Shown piece after piece: positions 1 to 6,900 of a stretch of DNA of 7,567 bases; the first letter of the stretch is position 1, and each line of letters opens with the position of its first letter. The DNA lies in the NCBI GenBank assembly GCA_002361175.1, contig DESG01000082.1, positions 1-7,567 on the forward strand, read 5' to 3'. The notes under the pieces were generated by a model. The model saw only the letters and a program-made list of their open reading frames with translations, was not told the DNA's origin and searched no databases. This DNA is from Lachnoclostridium sp. UBA3320 (GTDB taxonomy: Bacteria > Bacillota > Clostridia > Lachnospirales > Lachnospiraceae). The position numbers and the translations under genes were made by a program.

Positions 1-110
1 TAAAAAACTTGTAAAGTGGTGTTAATTTTAAAACTTATTCCTGCAATACCATTATTCTAGGTAGTATTATTGTCTGGATTTTAAGCTGTAGCCAGAAATT
101 TTCCACTTTC

Positions 111-1547
111 ATGGCAGAATACAAAAATACTATATTAATACTGTTTGTAATTTTTTATTTAGGTTTATTATGTTATTTATATATTAAGAAAAAAGATACT
201 AGGACAATACTTGGTTTTATTCTTTTTGGAGGTTTTTTAATACGTGCATACTATATTCTTGCGGCACCATATAACATTACCAAGCATGACACTGGGAATT
301 TTATAGGATTTGATACAAATGAAACAGGAGATGGACATTTTGGATATATAGAATATTTGCTTAAAAATCACCATTTGCCAGATTTCGATCCAAGGATGCG
401 TTGGAGTTTTTATCAACCTCCAGGATTTTATATTCTTTCTGCTATTATATTAGGAATTACAAGATTATTTAATGTAGAAATGCCATTATGTTATGAGAGC
501 ATACAGGTCGTAACACTACTGTTTTCATGTCTGACGGTTTGGACATGTTTTCGCATTTTAGAAGAATTTGATATTCCAGATAAATGGATGCTAATATTAG
601 TCGCTTTAATATCTGTACACCCATTTTATTCTATAATGTCTGTTACTCTAACTAATGACTGTATGGCAATGTATTTTATGGCACTTGCTATCTGGTATAC
701 AATACGGTGGTATAAGTCACCAGAGCTAAAAAATATTTTGGTTATTGCTGTTGCGGTGGGAATAGCAATGTTTACTAAAATAAATTCAGCAGTTATTGCA
801 TTTGGTATTGGTTTTATATTCTTATATGTTTTATGGAAAAATTTCAAAAAATGGAAACAATTTGTAGTTCAGTTTGTACTATTTTTGACTGTCTGTGCAC
901 CAATAGGACTATTTTATCCTATTAGAAATTTTATAAAATTTGATATGCCTTTTATATGGATACAACATATGACTGAAACAGACCCACAATATATACAATA
1001 TTCTACAATATTTTCACGTTTGGGTATACCTTCATTTAAACAAATGTCATATGCATTTATATCTTATGATACGACATTAGAACAAAATGTCTGGATACAA
1101 GCATTGCGTACTGCACTTTTTGATGAACTTATGCCAGATATTGGCAGCAGTCTCTTTGGTTCAAGTGCTTTGGTTCTGTTATGGATAAGTATTGTGATTG
1201 CGGCTTTGATGAATATCGCATTTATATGGAATATATATAAAAATTCTGAAATGCAGCTTGAGATACGGATTTTTTTTATAATAGAATATTTGTCAATGCT
1301 TATAAGTTATGCAAAATTTTGTTTAGATGAGCCATATATATGTACAATGAATTATAGATATATCCCCATTAGTATGCTTTTTCCAGTAATTGGGACAGCA
1401 GTTTGGTTAAAGTGTCATACAGATGAAAAAATAAGCGATTCTGACAAGCGTTTTAAGAATATATTATTGTATAGTAGTTTTTGTTTTATAATTATGGCAA
1501 TTGTTATTAATCTAGATTTGATTTCATGGTCAGGAACATTATTATAA
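111..1547 (+). CDS. GT-C fold membrane glycosyltransferase, family 39 (protein mannosyltransferase-like)
   Basis: This is a 478-residue, very hydrophobic protein with about 10-12 predicted membrane segments (for example residues 6-25, 32-51, 105-120, 158-176, 208-240, 250-270, 352-375 and 452-472). After the second segment a loop carries His59-Asp60, then a GDGHFGYIEYL stretch (residues 73-83), then a Trp-x-Phe-Tyr-x-Pro-Pro motif (residues 98-104). GT-C enzymes of family 39 place an acidic catalytic residue in this first outer loop, so Asp60 is the likely candidate. Further family-like signs are Asn182-Asp183, a TKIN motif (residues 222-225) and NYRYI (414-418). Such enzymes move a sugar from a polyprenyl-phosphate donor to an acceptor outside the membrane; the sugar and acceptor cannot be told here. 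ATG 111 is the first standard start in a frame open from position 15, but no Shine-Dalgarno sequence precedes it, so the N-terminus is uncertain. No promoter was recognised upstream. The family call is fairly firm; the specific activity is not. Confidence 0.8.
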   Translation: MAEYKNTILILFVIFYLGLLCYLYIKKKDTRTILGFILFGGFLIRAYYILAAPYNITKHDTGNFIGFDTNETGDGHFGYIEYLLKNHHLPDFDPRMRWSFYQPPGFYILSAIILGITRLFNVEMPLCYESIQVVTLLFSCLTVWTCFRILEEFDIPDKWMLILVALISVHPFYSIMSVTLTNDCMAMYFMALAIWYTIRWYKSPELKNILVIAVAVGIAMFTKINSAVIAFGIGFIFLYVLWKNFKKWKQFVVQFVLFLTVCAPIGLFYPIRNFIKFDMPFIWIQHMTETDPQYIQYSTIFSRLGIPSFKQMSYAFISYDTTLEQNVWIQALRTALFDELMPDIGSSLFGSSALVLLWISIVIAALMNIAFIWNIYKNSEMQLEIRIFFIIEYLSMLISYAKFCLDEPYICTMNYRYIPISMLFPVIGTAVWLKCHTDEKISDSDKRFKNILLYSSFCFIIMAIVINLDLISWSGTLL

Positions 1548-1560
1548 TTTTATTAGCAAA

Positions 1561-1568
1561 AAATGTCT
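1561..1568. repeat. Left copy of 8-bp target-site duplication (AAATGTCT)
   Basis: AAATGTCT directly abuts the left terminal repeat of the MITE-like element and is identical to the 8-mer abutting the right end. Removing one copy plus the element would give a continuous AT-rich sequence, the presumed empty site. Confidence 0.8.
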
Positions 1569-1715
1569 GTTACTATTCACGGGTAGGGGAACCGCTGATA
1601 GCAACGGTTCCGGGCGATATTTAGGGTTTTGAATCGCAAAAATATCCCCTAATTTCTATATTTCGGGTTCACAGAATGCTGAATTTATGGGCATTCCCAC
1701 CCCGTAAAAAGTAAC
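1569..1715. mobile_element. MITE-like non-coding insertion with terminal inverted repeats and 8-bp target duplication
   Basis: This is a 147-bp element with no credible reading frame. Its ends are imperfect inverted repeats of 20 bp: the left end, 1569-1588, begins GTTACT and reads on to ACGGG and GGG; the right end, 1696-1715, is its reverse complement at 16 of 20 positions. Directly outside, the 8-mer AAATGTCT occurs at 1561-1568 and again at 1716-1723, as expected for a target-site duplication. Inside are three further potential hairpins: 1588-1594 with 1605-1611 (7 bp), 1616-1622 with 1640-1646 or alternatively 1621-1626 with 1647-1652, and 1674-1679 with 1691-1696. The element looks richer in GC than its flanks. 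An 8-bp duplication is made by several transposase families (such as IS256, IS66, ISL3 and IS6), so the parent transposon cannot be named. As it starts 21 bp past the stop of the upstream gene, its RNA fold could also end or stabilise that transcript, but no T-tract follows on the + strand. Confidence 0.82.
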
Positions 1716-1723
1716 AAATGTCT
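1716..1723. repeat. Right copy of 8-bp target-site duplication (AAATGTCT)
   Basis: This is the second copy of AAATGTCT, starting at the first base after the right terminal repeat. An exact 8-of-8 match at exactly the two junctions is very unlikely by chance, even in AT-rich DNA. Confidence 0.8.
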
Positions 1724-1754
1724 AAGAAATTTTTGTTAAATTGTAATAAAACTA

Positions 1755-1783
1755 TTGCAAAAATGAATTAAATGAGTTACAAT
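1755..1783 (+). promoter_or_regulatory. Predicted sigma-A promoter of the phospholipase C family gene
   Basis: A -35-like TTGCAA (1755-1760) and a -10-like TACAAT (1778-1783) are separated by exactly 17 nt. Transcription would start near 1790, giving a leader of about 50 nt before the ATG at 1841. The promoter lies outside the MITE-like element, 32 bp past the right target duplication, so the gene probably does not depend on the insertion. The -10 matches the consensus at 5 of 6 positions and the -35 at 4 of 6. Confidence 0.55.
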
Positions 1784-1840
1784 TAGGACAGTTGAAAAAG
1801 GCAGCGATGTGTATCGTGTATGTCAGGATAGGAGGGGGAT

Positions 1841-2428
1841 ATGCGTAAAAAATCCCATATTTCATTAGCCTGGTATTTGATGAACAGTGAGGGAATGGAG
1901 ATACTAGGAAATCATAAAGGTTCATTCTATATAGGTAGTATATTACCAGACTGCGTTCCATCATTTCTTGTTAGGAAGCATACTTTTGAGGATTCCTTTG
2001 ATTTTCTTAAGAAAGAATTCGGAAAATTGGTTTCACATTTTGATGTGGCAAAGGGAGCGGATTGTTACTTTTGCAGGCATCTGGGAGTGATAGTACATTA
2101 TATAGCCGATTATTTTACCTTTCCACATAATGCTAATTACCCTGGGAAACTGAAAGACCATTGTGCTTATGAAGAAGAATTAAAATATGCAATTCGTTCT
2201 TATGTCCATAGCCCAGAGGCAGTAAGAAAGCGTTTAGCAGATAAGGTTTATTCCCCAAGTGCAATATTGACATTTGTTCAAAATATGCATGAAATTTATA
2301 TCAGAATGCAAAGTGCCGTGAATCGTGATTGTGAATATATTGTAGAACTTTGTCATACTGTTGTCGATGCAATACTTTTATTATTTGAAGAACAAACCAG
2401 AGAAGCACATTTATCAGTACTGGCATAA
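1841..2428 (+). CDS. Zinc-dependent phospholipase C family protein
   Basis: This 195-residue protein has no signal peptide or membrane segment. It matches the zinc-dependent phospholipase C fold (Pfam Zn_dep_PLPC), whose secreted clostridial and Bacillus members split phospholipid head groups using three zinc ions. The metal ligands of that family have clear counterparts in the right order: His6 (in KSHIS), Asp37 (in GSILPD), His47, His86 and Asp90 (HxxxD), His96 (in FPHN), then His107 and Glu111 (HxxxE). The 6-residue step from Asp90 to His96 equals that in the known enzymes. It is shorter than the secreted toxins, lacks a lipid-binding C2-like domain and has no export signal, so it is probably a cytoplasmic hydrolase of unknown substrate. 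The start is well supported: AGGAGG at 1830-1835 lies 5 nt before ATG 1841. It appears to be a single-gene unit between a promoter at 1755-1783 and a terminator at 2487-2527. Family membership is firm; lipase activity is inferred. Confidence 0.88.
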   Translation: MRKKSHISLAWYLMNSEGMEILGNHKGSFYIGSILPDCVPSFLVRKHTFEDSFDFLKKEFGKLVSHFDVAKGADCYFCRHLGVIVHYIADYFTFPHNANYPGKLKDHCAYEEELKYAIRSYVHSPEAVRKRLADKVYSPSAILTFVQNMHEIYIRMQSAVNRDCEYIVELCHTVVDAILLLFEEQTREAHLSVLA

Positions 2429-2486
2429 AGATTTATGGAAGACGGAAAGTTTTATGAGGACGGCACCGTACATCGTGTATAGAGTG

Positions 2487-2527
2487 GCTGCTTGTTACGA
2501 ATAACAATAAGTAACAGGCAGCTTTTA
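2487..2527 (+). terminator. Rho-independent terminator after the phospholipase C family gene
   Basis: A 12-bp stem pairs 2487-2498 (GCTGCTTGTTAC) with 2511-2522 (GTAACAGGCAGC), with one T-G wobble and a 12-nt loop, followed directly by TTTT at 2523-2526 and more A/T. It ends transcription from the gene upstream and separates it from the promoter at 2571. Confidence 0.85.
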
Positions 2528-2570
2528 TAATTATTTTGAAAAGTTTCAAATTCTTGTCACATTTTCTGTC

Positions 2571-2598
2571 TTGACTTATTGCTGAATTTTAGTAGAAT
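2571..2598 (+). promoter_or_regulatory. Predicted sigma-A promoter for the PrsA-like gene and probably purL
   Basis: TTGACT (2571-2576, 5 of 6 to consensus) and TAGAAT (2593-2598, 5 of 6) are spaced by 16 nt. The start of transcription would fall near 2605, about 38 nt before the ATG. The leader is too short to hold a purine riboswitch. No other convincing promoter was found before purL, so this one probably serves both genes. Confidence 0.65.
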
Positions 2599-2629
2599 AG
2601 AAAATAGCGTTTTATATACATTACACTGT

Positions 2630-2636
2630 GGAGGAG
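2630..2636 (+). promoter_or_regulatory. Ribosome binding site that sets the start of the PrsA-like gene
   Basis: GGAGGAG lies 6 nt before ATG 2643. An in-frame GTG at 2628 gives a slightly longer frame, but that codon overlaps the binding site itself and has no such site of its own, so ATG 2643 is the real start. Confidence 0.85.
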
Positions 2637-2642
2637 CAAAAA

Positions 2643-3890
2643 ATGAATTCAGCAAAAAAATTAATTAACCAACAAGACAAGTCTGAAAGCAATTTAAATA
2701 AGGCAGGTGTACCTGCTGCAAATAACAGAGTATTAGGTGATGGAGGCGGTGGATCAAGTAAAAAGCCATTTATTTTAGGTACAATATGTGTCGTAATTGT
2801 ACTTGTACTTTGTGTGGGTGTTGGTGTGCAGCAGTTAAAACCACGGAGAGTATTGACTGTTAATAATACAAAGATGACTATGGATGACATGATGTATCCT
2901 ATATATGAGAGGGAAAGCCAGTATCTTCCTTTGGACGAAACATATCAGTATATGATGGGACAGTCTGTATGGGATGTTGCTTATCAGGGAGAAGATTCTT
3001 CTATTGATGCAGGCACTTCTAATTCAGAGGGACTTAAACTGGAAATTATAAATAAAGAGACAGAGTATGAAATTTTGTATCAAGAGGCAAAGAATGCTCA
3101 GTATGATATTACAGATGAAGAGAAAAGCGAGGCAGCAAAGCAGGCAGATGATGCATTAAAAGGGCTTACAGCAACTCAAAAATTAAAGCTTGATATATCA
3201 AAGAGCAAACTTTCTAATAGGTTTGAAAAGAGGATTCTTGCAGATAGGTATAAAGCAGACCAACAGGAAATACTGAATAAAGATGTTGATGAAGCGAGTG
3301 CCATTGCAGATATTTCTAAAGAAGACAACCGTCAGTATGATATTGAATACTATTATGCACCATTGACATCTACAGATGACGATGGCAATTCATCTGAATT
3401 GTCGGACGATGACAAGAAAGCTCTTGCAGAAGAGATAAAAGCTCTTGCAAAGAAAGCTGCAAAGGCAGAGGATTTTTCAAAGCTTATTGAAAATGAAGAA
3501 GAATCAGATATAAAATATGATACAGGCAATTTTACTGAAAAATCTGGCTGGTCATATGTTTCTGATAAGAATTTAAAGAGAATTAAAGCTTTAAAAAATG
3601 GCACAATTTCTAATGTGTTTATAGATGATTCTGCTGGATATTATGTATTTGTCAAAATGATAGATAATAATTCTACAGAGGCTTATGATAAAGAATGTGA
3701 CGCTGCAATTAGTGCTGCACAGCAAGAAAAATACGAAGAATGGTATAATAACCTCAAAGAAAGTTATAGTACTGAGGTTAATAATGAGATATGGGATTCT
3801 GTAACTATTGGTGCTGTTACAACAGGTATAGTTACAGCAGAGGATTTGCAAAAAATGAGTGAAGACGCCTCATCAGGTGCTTCAGAGTAA
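2643..3890 (+). CDS. Membrane-anchored PrsA/SurA-like foldase with divergent parvulin-like domain
   Basis: This is a 415-residue protein. Residues 1-42 are polar and cytoplasmic, with a glycine-rich run (33-37) ahead of Lys40-Lys41; residues 43-62 form one membrane helix; the rest should lie outside the cell. No lipobox is seen (the Cys in the helix follows Leu), so unlike PrsA it is probably held by an uncleaved helix. Residues 70-230 are helical and charged, like the SurA N-domain. Residues 232-340 resemble a parvulin peptidyl-prolyl isomerase: a first strand around YDIEYYY, the DFSKLI helix (277-282), a Gly-Trp (302-303), and the closing GYYVFVK strand (332-338). A C-terminal helix (345-388) returns, as in SurA, followed by a Ser/Glu-rich tail. 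Both histidines usual in parvulin sites appear replaced by Tyr (about 236 and 334), so it may be a holdase rather than an active isomerase. It likely helps secreted proteins fold. The stop is 12 nt before purL, suggesting co-transcription. Confidence 0.75.
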   Translation: MNSAKKLINQQDKSESNLNKAGVPAANNRVLGDGGGGSSKKPFILGTICVVIVLVLCVGVGVQQLKPRRVLTVNNTKMTMDDMMYPIYERESQYLPLDETYQYMMGQSVWDVAYQGEDSSIDAGTSNSEGLKLEIINKETEYEILYQEAKNAQYDITDEEKSEAAKQADDALKGLTATQKLKLDISKSKLSNRFEKRILADRYKADQQEILNKDVDEASAIADISKEDNRQYDIEYYYAPLTSTDDDGNSSELSDDDKKALAEEIKALAKKAAKAEDFSKLIENEEESDIKYDTGNFTEKSGWSYVSDKNLKRIKALKNGTISNVFIDDSAGYYVFVKMIDNNSTEAYDKECDAAISAAQQEKYEEWYNNLKESYSTEVNNEIWDSVTIGAVTTGIVTAEDLQKMSEDASSGASE

Positions 3891-3902
3891 AGAGGATATA
3901 CT

Positions 3903-6900
3903 ATGGGAAGTGTTAGAAGAATTTATGTTGAGAAAAAAACACCATATGCTGTGCGTGCTAAAGAGCTGAAAGAAGAAATAAGGCGTTATCTTGGCATTAA
4001 TGGGCTTTGTAATGTGCGCATACTTATTCGTTATGATGTTGAAAATTTAAGTGAAGAAATATATAATAAAGCACTTGTTACTGTATTTTCAGAGCCTCCG
4101 GTAGATGATTATTACGAAGAGAAGTTTACTTGTAAGGACAATAGCCTTGTATTTTCTGTAGAATACCTTCCAGGACAATTTGACCAGAGGGCTGATTCTG
4201 CGGAGCAATGCGTTAAGTTGTTAGATGAAAAAGAGAATCCTGTTATACGTTCAGCTGTTACTTATATATTTGAGGGAGAGATTACAGATAAAGAAGCAGA
4301 GCGAATAAAAGAATATTGTATTAATCCTGTTGATTCACGTGAAACAGATGATAAAAAGCCAGAGACTTTAGTGCAGCAGTTTGATAAGCCTGCTAATGTG
4401 GCAGTTTTTGAAGGATTTAAAGATATGCCAGAGGATAGGCTTAAAGCTCTTTATGATTCTCTTAACTTGGCAATGACATTTAAAGATTTTCTTTATATAC
4501 AGAAATATTTTGCTGAAGAGGAGAATAGAAATCCATCTGTCACTGAGATACGTGTACTTGACACATACTGGTCTGACCATTGCCGCCATACAACATTTCT
4601 TACAGAGCTTAAAAATGTAGAATTTAAAGATGGCTACTATAAAGAGCCTATTGTTAATGCATATGAAAAATATTTAAATGCCAGATATAATCTTTTTAAA
4701 GACAGGTCAGATAAATATGTTTCTCTTATGGATATTGCGCTTATGGGTATGCGCAAGCTTAAAGCTGACGGCAAACTTGATGATATGGAAGAGTCAGATG
4801 AGATTAATGCCTGTTCTATAATCGTACCTGTTGAAATTGATGGAAAAACAGAAGAATGGCTTGTATTCTTTAAAAACGAAACACATAACCACCCTACTGA
4901 GATTGAGCCTTTTGGCGGTGCAGCAACATGTCTTGGCGGTGCTATACGTGACCCACTTTCAGGTCGTGGCTATGTATATCAAGCTATGCGTGTAACTGGT
5001 GCTGCAGACCCATCTGTTCATATCAAAGATACACTACCTGGTAAGCTGCCTCAGAGAAAAATTGTAACTGGTGCAGCACAAGGGTATAGTTCATATGGCA
5101 ACCAGATTGGTCTTGCAACTGGACTGGTAAATGAAGTATATCACCCTAATTATGTCGCAAAGCGTATGGAGATAGGAGCTGTTATGGGTGCAGCACCACG
5201 CCGCAATGTAATACGTAAAAATAGTGAACCAGGGGACATTATTATATTACTTGGCGGTCGTACTGGTCGTGATGGAATTGGCGGTGCTACAGGTTCTTCT
5301 AAGGCGCATACAACACAGTCAATAGATGTATGTGGAGCAGAAGTGCAAAAAGGTAATGCACCTACAGAACGCAAAATACAAAGACTTTTTAGGCGTGAAG
5401 AAGCAAGTCTTATTATTAAGAAGTGTAATGATTTTGGAGCTGGTGGTGTATCAGTTGCAATAGGTGAACTAGCTGATGGGCTTAAGATTGACCTTGATAA
5501 AGTGCCTAAGAAATATGCAGGGCTTGATGGCACAGAACTTGCTATTTCTGAATCTCAAGAGCGCATGGCAGTAGTAGTAGCAAAAGAAAATGTAGATAAG
5601 ATGTTAAAGCTTGCCAAGGAAGAAAACCTTGAAGCGGTAACAGTGGCAGAGGTTACAAAAGAGCCAAGGCTTGTAATTAAGTGGCGAGGTAATGTGATTG
5701 TAGATATATCAAGAGCATTTCTTGACACTAATGGAGCACATCAGGAAATGGATGTTGTTGTTTCTATTCCTGAAAAGGAAGACAATTACTTTGATAAGAA
5801 ACAGTATAATTTTGACAGCAGCAGTGGCATACTTGACAAAGATACATTTAAAAATGCATGGCTTGATACTTTAAGTGATTTAAATGTATGCTCACAAAAA
5901 GGGCTTGTTGAAATGTTTGACAGTTCCATTGGTGCAGCAAGTGTATATATGCCTTATGGAGGCAAATATCAACTTACGCCTGTACAGTCAATGGTGGCAA
6001 AACTTCCTGTGCTTTCAGGTAAATGTGACACTGTTACAATGATGAGCTATGGCTTAGACCCATATCTTGCAAGTTGGAGTCCGTTCCATGGTTCTGTATA
6101 TGCAGTAATACTTTCTGTTGCAAAGATAGTTGCTTCAGGTGGTGACTATAAAAAGATACGCTTTACATTCCAAGAATATTTCAAACGCCTTGGAGAAAAT
6201 CCAGAAAGATGGGGGCAACCTATGGCTGCTTTGCTTGGTGCATATGATGCGCAGATAAATCTCGGACTTGCATCAATAGGCGGCAAAGACAGTATGTCAG
6301 GCACATTTAATGATATTGATGTCCCTCCTACACTTTGTTCATTTGCGGTAGATATTGCAAAGGTACAAGATATAATATCACCAGAACTTAAGAAAGCAGG
6401 AAATGTGCTTGTCAAGTTTGATATTGAAAAAGATAAATACTCACTACCTGTATATGGACAACTTATGGAAATGTATGGACAGATTACAGAAATGATTAAG
6501 GCAGGAGTGATAAAGTCAGCTTACGCTATAGGCTTTGGCGGCATATGTGAAGCTGTAAGTAAAATGGCATTTGGCAATGGGCTTGGTGTAAGAATAGATG
6601 ACAGTGTAAGTTCCAATGATTTATTTGAAAAAGATTATGGCTCAATAATTGCAGAAGTTGAAGCAGATGATATTAGTAAGATTACTGTAGAATATAAAAA
6701 GATTGCAGATATAACAGATAGTGCAGAGTTTGAGTATAATGGCATTACAATTCCAATAAAAGATGCTGTCAAGTCATGGATGTCAAGGCTTGAGGGAGTA
6801 TTTCCTACCAAATCAAATGTTGTGCAGACTGAGCTTGAAGATAAATTATTTGATGCAAAGACAGTGTATACATCTACAAATAAGGTTGCAAAACCAGAAG

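Noticed and set aside
1804..1815. Short palindrome CGAT-GTGT-ATCG in the leader of the phospholipase C family gene
   Set aside because: Four-base arms are expected by chance and no regulator is encoded nearby, so it is not supported as an operator.
1752..1964. Minus-strand 70-codon frame over the start of the phospholipase C family gene
   Set aside because: It covers the promoter, binding site and first codons of the well-supported + strand gene, and its translation shows no domain.
1813..2480. ATCGTGTAT repeated at 1813-1821 and 2472-2480, flanking the phospholipase C family gene
   Set aside because: A 9-bp direct repeat without inverted ends, a recombinase gene or a composition break is too weak to call an attachment site or cassette boundary.
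2487..2522. TGTTAC...GTAACA in the terminator stem, resembling the GTTAC ends of the MITE-like element
   Set aside because: The match is limited to 5-6 bases, there is no flanking duplication and the structure is fully explained as a terminator with a T-tract.
2628..2642. GTG start five codons upstream for the PrsA-like gene
   Set aside because: The GTG overlaps the GGAGGAG ribosome binding site, which is ideally placed for ATG 2643.
3891..3902. Possible purine riboswitch or PurR operator before purL
   Set aside because: The gap is only 12 nt and holds just the ribosome binding site, and the region before the foldase gene shows no purine-aptamer-like three-stem structure.
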